From Arthrobacter sp. ERGS1:01 (GTDB taxonomy: Bacteria > Actinomycetota > Actinomycetes > Actinomycetales > Micrococcaceae), in assembly GCF_001281315.1 (NCBI RefSeq), contig NZ_CP012479.1:3966318-4030317 (forward strand): 64,000 nt of DNA, in the 5' to 3' direction. The notes beneath the pieces are model-generated. The model was not told where the DNA came from. It searched no databases and worked only from the letters and a program-made list of their open reading frames with translations. The translations under genes and the position numbers were made by a program. Of this stretch, positions 8,018-16,334 are shown in pieces. The first letter of the stretch is position 1, and each line of letters opens with the position of its first letter.

Positions 8018-10555
8018 TTACAGCCGGGGGTCCACGGCCTCGGACTCCATGGCGAGGACGGCAAACACCGCCTGATGGATCCGCCACAAGGGTTCGCCAC
8101 CCACCAGGCGTTCCACTGCTTCCAAGCCAAGCGCGTACTCCCTCGATGCCATCGACCGTTTGTGGGCCTCATTGCGATTTCGCAATCGCCCAAGATTGTG
8201 CGGCTCGGTATAGTCCGGGCCATAGATGATGCGCAGATACTCCCGCCCCCGCACCTTGATGCCCGGTTGGACCATGCCCTTGGTGCCACGCGACAGATTG
8301 GCCAGCGGTTTGACCACCATGCCCTCCCCTCCGCTTTCGGTCAGCTTCGTCCACCACAACGTTCCGGCATCGGTGGATGCCTGGTCCCGGACGTCCACAA
8401 CCATCGACTGCGTGGGCCGGATAAGTTCGGGATCGGCGGCCGCCAACCGTTCGGTGATGCCCAGGTGCCAGTCGTGGCCGGTGCGTGAGTAGCTCCTGCC
8501 CTCCGTCGCCAGAACCTGGAAAGGGGCCACTTGCACGCCCTCCAACCCCTCTGCCGGAGCACTGTAGCGCCTGTACGCGGCCACATAGTCGGCCGCGTTC
8601 TGCTCCCTCGCCACGGTCCGGGCCAGCAATTCGGCAACATCGGCACCGCCGTCGGCAGCCTGTTCCAGTGCAGTGACGGCCCGTCCCAGTGCCGTCGTGG
8701 CTGCGGCGCCGACGGCGGCATAGTGGTTGCGGATCATCTCGCCCGCCTTGAGTGACCAAGGCAGGAGTTCGGCGTCGAGGAGGATCCAGTCGGTGTCGAG
8801 CTCGGCCCATAGCCCCGCCCGTTCCATCGCATCGTCAAGCCGTGCGAGGAAAATATCCGTGGTCTCTGGTTGAAAGAACGGCCGGCCCGTGCGCGTGTAC
8901 ACCGTGCCGCGCCAGCCATCCGGAGCCGCGAACCTCGCGGCATTCCGGCTCAGGAGCACCACGACCCGCGAGCCCATGTGCTTCTCCTCGCAGACCACCT
9001 GCTCCACCCCGTCCTTGCGGTAGACGGCAAAGGCTTCGCCCGGGTGTTCCAGGTAGCCGTCCACTTCCGAGGCCGGGGCCGGCGTCATGGTGGGTGGAAG
9101 GTATGGCAGCCAGCGCGGATCAATCGCCCAGCGGCTCATCACCTCGAGGGCGCCGGCGGCGTACTGTTCCCGGATACCGATCCTTCCATGTGTGCCCGTT
9201 TCGATGACCTGACGGCCCAGCACGTCATCGATCCGCAGCATGTCGGCCGCGCGTTCCGGTTCCGCGCCGGGCGCCGGTGCCAAGGGCTTGACCGGCTCGC
9301 ACCAGATTCGCTCCGCCGGGACGGTGACGACCTCCTTTTCCGGGTAGCGCAGGGCTGTGAGCTTGCCGCCGAAGACGCAGCCCGTGTCCAGGCACATGGT
9401 CCCGTTGACCCACTCCGCGTCAACTGTCGGCGTGTGGCCGTAGAGCACGGTTGCTGCACCCCGGTAGTCCTCGGCCCACGGGTAGCGAACAGGAAGTCCG
9501 TAAACGTCCGTCTCCCCTGTTGTATCGCCATACAGGGCGAAGGCACGCACCCGGGCCGATGCGCGCCCGTGGTAGCTTTCGAGGAGTCCGGCGTGGGCCA
9601 CCACCAATTTGCCGCCGTCGAGCACCAGATGGGAGACGAGGCCCTCGCAGAAGCCCAGCACCTCTGCACGGAAGTCCGCCGGTTCCGAGGCCAGTTGGGC
9701 GAGCGTTTCGGCCAGGCCGTGGCCGGTCTGCACCTTCTTGCCGCGCAGCGCCCGCACCAGTTTGTCCTCGTGATTGCCCGGCACCGAACGGGCGTGGCCG
9801 TTGCGCACCATCCCCATGACGAGCCGCAGGACGCCGGGACTGTCGGGTCCGCGGTCCACCAGGTCACCGACAAATATCGCCTTGCGCCCCTCCGGATGCG
9901 CGGCGTCGGTGGCCCTGCCATCGGCATCCCGGTCGATCCGGTACCCCAGCTTGGCCAGTATTGCTTCCAGTTCGGCCAGGCATCCGTGGACGTCGCCGAT
10001 CACGTCGAAGGGCCCCACGTCCTGGCGGAAGTCATTGAGCAGTGGCTCGCGCTTGAAGGAGGCGGCGGCAACCTCGGCCTCGTTGTGCAGGACGTGGACC
10101 TTCCGGAAACCTTCCCTGCCCAGGCTCTTCAGGGAGCGGCGCAATTGGTCCGCCTGGCGCCGGATCACCCGGGCGCCCACCTGCCGGTCACTGCGCTGCG
10201 CGTCCCGCTCAATGCTTGTCGCCATGGGCAGGTCCAGCACCACGGCCACGGGCAGCACGTCATGGTCACGGGCCAGTCGAATCAATTCACGCCGGGACTC
10301 CGCTTGCACGCTGGTTGCGTCGACCACCGTCAACAGGCCGGCGTCGAGCCTCTTTCCTGCCACAAACATGAGGGACTCAAAGGCGGCCTTCGTGGCGCCC
10401 TGGTCGTTCTCATCATTGGAGACAAGCCCGCGGAAGAAGTCGCTTGAGAGCACTTCGAAGGGGTGGAAGTGCTGGCGGGCGAACGTGGACTTGCCGGCCC
10501 CGCTGGCACCCACCAGCACCAGCAGGCACAGTTGCGGAATTCCCAATTCAGCCAT
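8018..10555 (-). CDS. pnkp: Polynucleotide kinase-phosphatase of the bacterial RNA-repair system (Pnkp)
   Basis: 845 residues with three catalytic modules in the order of Clostridium thermocellum Pnkp. Kinase: P-loop GASGAGKST at 16-24 (Lys22), to phosphorylate 5'-OH RNA ends. Phosphatase: metallophosphoesterase motifs GDVHGC (Asp188, His190), GDLVDRGPDS and GNHE, to remove 2',3'-cyclic phosphate or 3'-phosphate. Adenylyltransferase/ligase: EEKHMGSR with the predicted nucleotidyl lysine at 525. In the known system Pnkp works with Hen1 to repair tRNAs cut by ribotoxins, Hen1 adding a 2'-O-methyl mark before sealing. The hen1 gene lies two bases upstream on the same strand, so the two are co-transcribed. 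All catalytic signatures look intact and there is no frameshift. Confidence 0.93.
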   Translation of the reverse strand: MAELGIPQLCLLVLVGASGAGKSTFARQHFHPFEVLSSDFFRGLVSNDENDQGATKAAFESLMFVAGKRLDAGLLTVVDATSVQAESRRELIRLARDHDVLPVAVVLDLPMATSIERDAQRSDRQVGARVIRRQADQLRRSLKSLGREGFRKVHVLHNEAEVAAASFKREPLLNDFRQDVGPFDVIGDVHGCLAELEAILAKLGYRIDRDADGRATDAAHPEGRKAIFVGDLVDRGPDSPGVLRLVMGMVRNGHARSVPGNHEDKLVRALRGKKVQTGHGLAETLAQLASEPADFRAEVLGFCEGLVSHLVLDGGKLVVAHAGLLESYHGRASARVRAFALYGDTTGETDVYGLPVRYPWAEDYRGAATVLYGHTPTVDAEWVNGTMCLDTGCVFGGKLTALRYPEKEVVTVPAERIWCEPVKPLAPAPGAEPERAADMLRIDDVLGRQVIETGTHGRIGIREQYAAGALEVMSRWAIDPRWLPYLPPTMTPAPASEVDGYLEHPGEAFAVYRKDGVEQVVCEEKHMGSRVVVLLSRNAARFAAPDGWRGTVYTRTGRPFFQPETTDIFLARLDDAMERAGLWAELDTDWILLDAELLPWSLKAGEMIRNHYAAVGAAATTALGRAVTALEQAADGGADVAELLARTVAREQNAADYVAAYRRYSAPAEGLEGVQVAPFQVLATEGRSYSRTGHDWHLGITERLAAADPELIRPTQSMVVDVRDQASTDAGTLWWTKLTESGGEGMVVKPLANLSRGTKGMVQPGIKVRGREYLRIIYGPDYTEPHNLGRLRNRNEAHKRSMASREYALGLEAVERLVGGEPLWRIHQAVFAVLAMESEAVDPRL

Positions 10556-10557
10556 CG

Positions 10558-11943
10558 TCAGCCCCTCCTAAAGAGCGCAAGTTGAGTGGGTGAACCCGCC
10601 TCGGGATCGACGTCGCCCACCGTGCGGAAGTCCACGTCGTAGCCGTGGGTGGCACCGACCGAGGACGCCCATGCCTGGAACTCATGCCGGGTCCACTCAA
10701 ATCTGTGATCCGGGTGGCGCCGCTGCCCCGCGCCAAGCCGCGGGTAGAGCACGTTGTATTCGACGTTGGGTGTCGTGACCACCACCGTCTGTGGGCGCGA
10801 GTATCCAAAGACGCTTTGCTCCAAAGCCGGCAGCCGTTCCGGATCAAGGTGCTCCACGACCTCCATGAGGACGGCGGCGTCCAACCCACGCAGCCTGTCG
10901 TCGAGGTAGGTGACGGAGGAATGGAGCAGCCGCACCCTGTCGCGGTGGCGCTCGGAGACCTCGTCGAGCCGCAGCCGCTGTGCCGCGTTCGCCAGGGCCC
11001 TGGCGGAAACGTCGGTGCCGATGATTTCCTCAAAGGCGGAATCACCCAGGAGCCGTTTGATCAGCGCACCTTCCCCGCAGCCCAGGTCCGCAACGCTGTG
11101 CGCGCCCACCTCCTTCAGTGCCGCCATGACGGCGTCGGCCCGGAGTCGGTGCAGCGGAACGATTGGAGCTTCGGCGTCCCCGTCGCTCGGCACTGCGGCA
11201 TCATGGTTAACCGGGAAGGCTTCGGTGGCGGCGTCCACCATGTCCCGCTGGTGGGCCAGGTAGCGGCGGGTGATCAGTTCCCGTTCGGGATGGTCGTTCA
11301 GCCATCCCTCCCCCGCACGGAGCAGCTTCGCCACCTCGTCGTCGCCCACCCAATAGTGTTTGGAGTCGTCCATGACCGGGAGTAGGACGTAGATCTGCCT
11401 CAGGGCGGCGGCGAGCCGGACCGTTCCGCGAAGCTGCAGGTTGACGTAGTCCGACGCACCCCAGCCGGGATCCTGGGGATCCAACGGTATGGACTCCTCC
11501 GCCACGTTCCAGCCAAGAGGCTCAAAGAGGCGCTGCGCCAGCCCGGACCCGCCCTTGACCGGAACCGCTGTCAGGGCGATCTCCAGCGGTATGGCGGAGG
11601 CAGCCAGTTCCGGGCGGGAGTCGCAGCGGCCGGTCATTGCCGTCCTAAACAATTGCCCGAGCGCCACGGCGGTCATGGAGGATGATGCGTAGGGCCGGTC
11701 GTTGACATAGTTGTCCAGGGAATCAGCGCCGGAGCCTCCCCGCAGATGCTTGTTCCTTGCAAGTGCCAACGCGTCGATCTCCAGGAGCATGGCGACCGTG
11801 CAGCGGGCTGCTTCCTTCTCGGGATAAAAGACATGGGCAGTGCCCACGCTCGTGTCGAATGCCTGGACCTTGCCGGGATGCTTGTGGAGGAGATATCCAA
11901 GATCGGTAGCGGCAGGACCCGTATAGGTGATGGTGACGAGCAA
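10558..11943 (-). CDS. hen1: 3'-terminal RNA ribose 2'-O-methyltransferase Hen1
   Basis: 461 residues. The start is TTG at 11943, preceded on the minus strand by GGGGGA; homologues begin at the same place (MLVTITYTGPAATDLGYLLH). The N-terminal half is the bacterial Hen1-specific region that contacts Pnkp and its ligase. The C-terminal half is the methyltransferase: SAM motif DLGCGEG from Asp286, metal-binding Glu361, Glu364 and His365 in EVVEH, and a further histidine pair in RHPDHRF (His410, His413). These match the catalytic set described for clostridial Hen1. It methylates the 2'-OH of the damaged 3' end so that the repaired junction resists re-cleavage. It forms an operon with pnkp. Confidence 0.93.
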   Translation of the reverse strand: MLVTITYTGPAATDLGYLLHKHPGKVQAFDTSVGTAHVFYPEKEAARCTVAMLLEIDALALARNKHLRGGSGADSLDNYVNDRPYASSSMTAVALGQLFRTAMTGRCDSRPELAASAIPLEIALTAVPVKGGSGLAQRLFEPLGWNVAEESIPLDPQDPGWGASDYVNLQLRGTVRLAAALRQIYVLLPVMDDSKHYWVGDDEVAKLLRAGEGWLNDHPERELITRRYLAHQRDMVDAATEAFPVNHDAAVPSDGDAEAPIVPLHRLRADAVMAALKEVGAHSVADLGCGEGALIKRLLGDSAFEEIIGTDVSARALANAAQRLRLDEVSERHRDRVRLLHSSVTYLDDRLRGLDAAVLMEVVEHLDPERLPALEQSVFGYSRPQTVVVTTPNVEYNVLYPRLGAGQRRHPDHRFEWTRHEFQAWASSVGATHGYDVDFRTVGDVDPEAGSPTQLALFRRG

Positions 11944-12698
11944 GGTATCCCCCGGTCAATATCAGTCAACGTTTCCGCCACTCTACCGCGCGGCGTTGGC
12001 ACGGTCTCGTTTCACGTGAAACAACCACTGCAGCCGGGGACCCCGTCCTCAGGTCCGGGACGCAACGCTGCCGCATTCCGGGCAATCCACCTGTTCCGGG
12101 CTCGACTCCCCGCTATCTGCTTTGAGGGCCATCGCGTCTCTCTCTCAACTCAGATCGACGGCTCAGTCTCCGTCAGCGAACAGACAGGCGGCGAGGATCA
12201 GATCCGTCGAATGCCTCGCGAAAAACGCCTGCCGAGATCACTGACTACTCACGGCCCAAAGGGCGGATTGTGGCGGGAGTAGTGGAGCCGCAGATCGAAC
12301 GCGGCGAGATCGTCGACGACGTTCGGATGGAACTCGCTGCGCCACACAGTCCAGCGAGCCGGCGGGCGACCTTGGCCCTGTTTCCTTCGAGTGACATGGT
12401 GGTGTCCTTCCATCAATGGGTGAATGTCATCGGCGCCCATGCGCCTGGTGATGCCTTGAAGACGTGAATTCCAGCAGAGATGTGAGGTCGGCAGGGATCC
12501 GGCCTCGGCATCCTTGGTTTGGAAGCCTTAGCTTGTCTCCGGCGGAACACCTCACGTTTCCAGGACTGGACGCGTCTACCTGGTATGGAGAGAGCGATGA
12601 CCGCAATGGCACTGCGGCAAGCACCGGCGGACCAGCGGCGCGGGCCCGTTGATTCCCACGAATGGTGGGACCAAACTTCACCACTACGTGGAGTGACG
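11944..12698. other. Divergent intergenic region between hen1 and the Ada/AlkB operon
   Basis: About 755 bases without a convincing gene. It holds parS site 2. Short open frames occur, such as 12249-12440 on the minus strand (63 codons), but none has a recognisable domain or a good ribosome binding site. Base composition is a little less GC-rich than the neighbours, and the stretch may be decayed coding DNA. Promoters for both divergent operons should lie here, but I could not place them with confidence. Confidence 0.5.
12008..12023. promoter_or_regulatory. parS: parS site 2
   Basis: CGTTTCACGTGAAACA, 15 of 16 matches to the consensus, 65 bases upstream of the hen1 start codon. Confidence 0.9.
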
Positions 12699-13022
12699 AT
12701 GAAACAGTATGAGCTGATCGGCACCGACGGCCGCCCCTATCCGTCCCCGGCCAAGGGGCTTTGGGGTGGCCACCGCGGCAACAAAATCTACGGGCTGATG
12801 GAGTGCCCCGCCGCGACCAGGGCGATTGCCCTCGGCAGCTATGTGAAGAGCCGGGTGTTCTTTGCTGATGAGTCCACGGCAATCGCTGCCGGTTACCGGC
12901 CTTGTGGAGTCTGCCTGCGCGAGAAGTACCTCATCTGGAAGCATGAACGACGTGAAGGAGGCATCTATTGTGCACTCCCCCCGGATCGACGAGCTGATAA
13001 TTCCTCCTGCCGGATTGGATAA
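12699..13022 (+). CDS. Ada-type metal-binding domain protein
   Basis: 107 residues from ATG 12699. The pattern HRGNKIYGLMEC followed by GYRPCGVC resembles the N-terminal zinc domain of Ada, in which cysteines bind zinc and one accepts methyl groups from DNA phosphotriesters. Here three cysteines of the expected four are visible (one in MECPAA, two in RPCGVC), so methyl transfer is uncertain. Small stand-alone members with this layout are known in actinobacteria. There is no HTH or AGT domain. It overlaps the next gene by 53 bases and heads an operon ending in alkB, which supports a role in alkylation sensing or repair. Confidence 0.75.
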   Translation: MKQYELIGTDGRPYPSPAKGLWGGHRGNKIYGLMECPAATRAIALGSYVKSRVFFADESTAIAAGYRPCGVCLREKYLIWKHERREGGIYCALPPDRRADNSSCRIG

Positions 13023-13263
13023 CGCCGTCGCCCCGCCGACGTCTCCGGCAGTGATAGACATGCTCGTTGTCCTTGCCCACCAATGGGGAGCAACTACCGT
13101 CACCATCGGGCCCGGGTCCGCAAGCGCTGGAGGCGTGTTGGGTGGGCGTCGTAGACTGGCCCGAGTCGGCGGCGTCCTTGACGGACTGGCGGGACCGTTT
13201 GAATTCAACAAGATCTGGCGCATCCGCGACGATGCGTTCATATTCGAAGGAATACCCACATGA
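12970..13263 (+). CDS. Small protein of unknown function in the alkB operon
   Basis: 97 residues from GTG 12970, chosen because GAAGGAGG at 12954-12961 stands eight bases upstream; an in-frame ATG at 12943 has only a weak site. I do not recognise the family. Visible: a mixed polar/hydrophobic N-terminus, a hydrophobic helix-like run (AVIDMLVVLAHQWGATTVTI), a glycine-rich turn (GPGSASAGGVLGGRRRL) and a C-terminal segment rich in aromatic and charged residues (FEFNKIWRIRDDAFIFEG). No cysteines and no signal peptide. Its stop codon overlaps the alkB start (ATGA), so translation is coupled and a joint function with AlkB is likely. Confidence 0.65.
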   Translation: MHSPRIDELIIPPAGLDNAVAPPTSPAVIDMLVVLAHQWGATTVTIGPGSASAGGVLGGRRRLARVGGVLDGLAGPFEFNKIWRIRDDAFIFEGIPT

Positions 13264-13934
13264 ACTACCTGTTCGGCGACGACTTCATCGCCCGGCCCCG
13301 CCGCGAGTTGGCGCCCGGGGCCGTGCATGTTCCAAACTGGCTGACTCTGGAACAACAACAGTGGATCGTCGCCCGGTTCAAGGAATGGGCCAACGGGCCG
13401 GTGCCCATCCGCTCGGCAAGGGTCGGCGGCCACGAAATGTCCGTGAAGACGGTCTGTCTCGGCTGGCACTGGCACCCTTACCAATACACGCGAAACGCCG
13501 TTGACGTAAACGGCAACCGCGTGCTCGACTTCCCCGACTGGATGGTCCGGCTCGGCAGGAAGGCCATCGTCGAGGCATCCGGCGACCCTAATGCCGGCGA
13601 TGACTACACCCCCGACACGGCCCTGTTGAACTACTACGACGCGACTGCTCGCATGGGAATGCATCAGGACAAGGATGAGCTCTCCAATGCCCCCGTGGTG
13701 TCCCTGTCTATCGGCGACACCTCCACGTTCCGCTTTGGAAACACAACAAACAGGTCGAAGCCCTACGAAGATATCACCCTGGCCTCCGGAGACCTGTTCG
13801 TCTTCGGCGGTGCCTCACGCCTGGCCTACCACGGCATTACCCGCATCCACCCGGGCACGGCACCCGCCGACTGTGGGCTGAATGCCGGACGTATCAACAT
13901 CACCATGCGCGTCACCGGATTGAACGATCAATGA
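13260..13934 (+). CDS. alkB: AlkB-family alpha-ketoglutarate/Fe(II) dioxygenase
   Basis: 224 residues from ATG 13260, overlapping the previous stop as ATGA. The Fe(II) ligands are His135 and Asp137 (GMHQDKDE) and His191 (AYHGITR). The 2-oxoglutarate and substrate signature is GRINITMR with Arg211 and Arg217. AlkB removes methyl groups oxidatively from 1-methyladenine and 3-methylcytosine in DNA; the Escherichia coli enzyme also acts on RNA (established). The motif spacing is typical for the bacterial AlkB group. It ends the three-gene operon divergent from the Pnkp-Hen1 RNA-repair genes. Confidence 0.93.
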   Translation: MNYLFGDDFIARPRRELAPGAVHVPNWLTLEQQQWIVARFKEWANGPVPIRSARVGGHEMSVKTVCLGWHWHPYQYTRNAVDVNGNRVLDFPDWMVRLGRKAIVEASGDPNAGDDYTPDTALLNYYDATARMGMHQDKDELSNAPVVSLSIGDTSTFRFGNTTNRSKPYEDITLASGDLFVFGGASRLAYHGITRIHPGTAPADCGLNAGRINITMRVTGLNDQ

Positions 13935-14261
13935 GTACGGCCGGACCTATCGCCGGCGACGGCGGAGCTACCGTCCAGTAGGCGCAGACCGAAACCGCCC
14001 GGATCTCCCGGCGATCGGCCCAACATCACATTCCTCCGTCACACGCGCCCGCGCCCCTGGAAGCCCCAGGAGCGCCCTGTGGCACCTCGGGACGGCCCTG
14101 GCACTCTCCAAGCCGTTATCGAGGCGATCAGGGCGCTCAGAGGCCGTGCAGGGCTCCCAGCCGCACCGGGCCGTGAGGTTGGCGACTCGGCGGTCTTGTT
14201 AATTGGAAGGACCCCGGGGGTTAATGGAACTGCCTAAGCCTTCACGGTCCGGAGATTCCTT
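13935..14261. other. Intergenic region between alkB and the transposase remnant
   Basis: About 330 bases. GC-rich with short direct similarity (repeated GCGCCC, CCTGG and AGCGCCCT pieces) but no credible gene or RNA. No clean inverted repeat that could be the left end of the insertion sequence was identified. Confidence 0.4.
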
Positions 14262-14764
14262 CTGACTCACGCAAATGCCAGGCTCACGATTCTTGGAGGA
14301 GCTTTGTTGGTGCGGCAGCCGTCCGGAGGCGGCCGTCCTGTCGCTCATGTCACCAGGGAACTCGGGATCTCGCGCCAGACGGCGTCCCGCCGGGCCCACC
14401 GCTACATTGCAAAAGGCGCCACCGGGCTATGCGATCGCTCCAGCCGCCCACACGCCAGCCCCACCCTGGAACGAGTCATCAGCGACGGCGCCTTCGCCCA
14501 CCGGAATGCAACAGTATTCAAGGCCGCCATCGCCGAACTCGGGGCGGTACAGAAATTCATCAAACCATACTGTCCCTGGGCCAACGGCAATATCGCTCCC
14601 TGGCCACCGAATGGGTCCGACCGGTGCCCGGACGCCAGCAGTACCGAACGCGCCCATGACCCTGACCCCTGGCTCACCCCACTACAACAATGAACGCATC
14701 CACGCCGTCATCGGAACGACACCCATCGCCCGAGTGCCACCAATCTCATGGCCACGTACACCTA
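14262..14764 (+). pseudogene. IS481-family transposase remnant
   Basis: Translating from 14262 gives THANARLTILGGALLVRQ and then GRPVAHVTRELGISRQTASR, the typical IS481 helix-turn-helix start. After about 60 residues most of the DDE core is missing. The frame then resumes near the end of the catalytic domain (FIKPYCPWANGN), and the C-terminal part (HYNNERIHAVIGTTPIARVPP) is in another frame. No start codon remains at the expected place (CTG). An internal deletion and at least one frameshift make this a dead fragment. It lies between alkB and a pair of parS sites, a sign of past insertion here. Confidence 0.75.
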
Positions 14765-14807
14765 ACAGAGCCAGACCAGTCCGGTCCCGAGTTCATGCGC
14801 CGATGCT

Positions 14808-14823
14808 TGTTTCACGTGAAACA
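14808..14823. promoter_or_regulatory. parS: parS site 3
   Basis: TGTTTCACGTGAAACA, a perfect 16-base match to the consensus, in the gene-free stretch downstream of parB. Confidence 0.95.
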
Positions 14824-14975
14824 CACGCACCGAATTTAGTGTGCCGATAGATCTCACTTGGCGATGTAACTGGAACGCGAAGAGTTCAGGGGAAACATCG
14901 AGTTCGCCGACCACGCCCAGACTGTGACGGTCCCACCGTTATCCACATCCTCATGTTTCGTCGGCGGTGCGCGAC

Positions 14976-14991
14976 CGTTTCACGTGAAACA
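14976..14991. promoter_or_regulatory. parS: parS site 4
   Basis: CGTTTCACGTGAAACA, 15 of 16 matches to the consensus. Confidence 0.92.
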
Positions 14992-15156
14992 TGACGCACG
15001 GTTCGCTTCGATGCATCGCTCCGCTTATTGATGCTGCATTCAATGACCCGTTCAATACGTGCCGAATCTTGCCCCGTTAGCGGTGAATCCCAGGAAATTG
15101 GCAACATCTTTTGATGTCTTAGGATCATTCCAGGAGAACCCGGACATTGACAAAAA

Positions 15157-15194
15157 GGGGGTGTCGTTGTTTCACGTGAAACAACGACACCCCC
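15157..15194 (-). terminator. parS: parB intrinsic terminator containing parS site 5
   Basis: A 38-base perfect palindrome: GGGGGTGTCGTTG on the left, a full TGTTTCACGTGAAACA at 15168-15183 in the centre, and the mirror arm on the right. Read on the minus strand, downstream of parB, the stem is followed directly by TTTTTGTC, so the RNA form is a classical intrinsic terminator. The same bases are a perfect parS for ParB binding. It starts 13 bases after the parB stop codon. Confidence 0.88.
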
Positions 15195-15207
15195 TAGGTG
15201 CGACGTC

Positions 15208-16251
15208 TTAGTTTGTGTCCGGGGACAGGACATCCATAATTCGGTTCAGGTCCTCCACCGAGGCGAACTCAATGCTGACCTTGCCCTTACGGGCTCCCAA
15301 TGAGATCTTCACGTTCGTGTCCAAACGGTCCGACAGCGAACTGGCAAGAAAATCAAGACGCTCATGCCGAGGGCTGGGCTTCGCCGGCGCAACCCGCTTT
15401 GCCGCATCGGGAGCCTGGTACAACTGCACGGCCTCCTCCGTCGCACGAACGGACATGCCCTCGGCGACGATCTTCTGGGCCAAGCGCTCCATGGAGTCCA
15501 CATCGGGAAGGGCCAACAGGGCACGGGCGTGGCCTGCCGAGAGCACCCCTGCCGCGACACGGCGTTGAACGACGGGCGGCAGTTTGAGCAGGCGCAGGGT
15601 GTTGGAGACCTGCGGTCGGGAACGCCCGATCTTGTCGGCAAGCTGCTCGTGGGTGGTGCCAAAGTCTTCCAGCAACTGCTGGTACGCGGCAGCCTCTTCC
15701 AACGGATTCAGCTGGCTGCGATGCAGGTTCTCCAGCAACGCGTCGCGCAACAAGTTGTCATCGGTGGTTTCTCGGACAATAACCGGAATTGTCTGAAGAC
15801 CCGCCGCCTGGGAGGCGCGCCAGCGGCGCTCACCCATAACCAATTCGTACGGTTGGTCGCTCTTTTCGGAGGACTTGCGCACCACGATTGGCTGCAGGAC
15901 ACCGATTTCCCGGACGGAATGGACCAATTCGGCCATATCGTCTTCATCGAAAATGGTACGCGGCTGCTTGCGGTTGGGGTGAATGTCCCCCACGGGCAAT
16001 TCCATGAACCGGGCGCCGGGTACTTCCACCAGCTCCGGTCCGGAAACAGGAGCCGGCTCCGAATCCACAACCGGCTTCTTTGTTTCACGTGAAACTGCGG
16101 GCTTCCGGCTCTTGGGCTCGGGGAAGAACAAATCCACCGGGCGCGTCGGCTGCGAGGATGCACCGGAGTCGTCGGACGCCGAGCTGGGAATCAAGGCACC
16201 CAAGCCGCGACCAAGGCCTCTACGCTTATCGGTCATTGAAATGTCCTCCAT
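15208..16251 (-). CDS. parB: Chromosome partitioning protein ParB
   Basis: 347 residues. The N-terminal CTPase/ParB-Srx domain shows IHPNRKQPRTIF and the GERRWRAS motif (about residue 140). The central helix-turn-helix that reads parS is in LADKIGRSRPQVSNTLRLLK, and a C-terminal dimerisation domain follows. ParB loads on parS, slides as a CTP-gated clamp and organises the origin region for ParA-driven segregation. A perfect-core parS lies inside the gene at 16081-16096 and encodes the VSRET peptide of the disordered N-terminal region. It is transcribed with parA, 83 bases upstream. Confidence 0.96.
   Translation of the reverse strand: MEDISMTDKRRGLGRGLGALIPSSASDDSGASSQPTRPVDLFFPEPKSRKPAVSRETKKPVVDSEPAPVSGPELVEVPGARFMELPVGDIHPNRKQPRTIFDEDDMAELVHSVREIGVLQPIVVRKSSEKSDQPYELVMGERRWRASQAAGLQTIPVIVRETTDDNLLRDALLENLHRSQLNPLEEAAAYQQLLEDFGTTHEQLADKIGRSRPQVSNTLRLLKLPPVVQRRVAAGVLSAGHARALLALPDVDSMERLAQKIVAEGMSVRATEEAVQLYQAPDAAKRVAPAKPSPRHERLDFLASSLSDRLDTNVKISLGARKGKVSIEFASVEDLNRIMDVLSPDTN
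16081..16096. promoter_or_regulatory. parS: parS site 6, inside parB
   Basis: TGTTTCACGTGAAACT, 15 of 16 matches, within the coding sequence for the poorly conserved N-terminal linker of ParB. Confidence 0.88.
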
Positions 16252-16334
16252 TGAACGAGCCCTTGGTACTGCCGGGCCGGATATTTTGCCTACGTAAAAT
16301 TGTCGAACACGCGAACGCGTTCCATGTATGAAGT

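Larger units (their letters stand above)
14765..15156. other. Gene-free stretch with two parS sites
   Basis: About 390 bases between the transposase remnant and the parB terminator. It holds parS sites 3 and 4. No open frame with recognisable content is present. Confidence 0.5.

Noticed and set aside
8870..10447. 525-codon plus-strand frame opposite pnkp
   Set aside because: Pnkp has all catalytic motifs; the opposite frame has none.
12249..12440. 63-codon minus-strand frame between hen1 and the Ada-like gene
   Set aside because: Could be a decayed gene, but nothing recognisable; listed only as part of the intergenic region.
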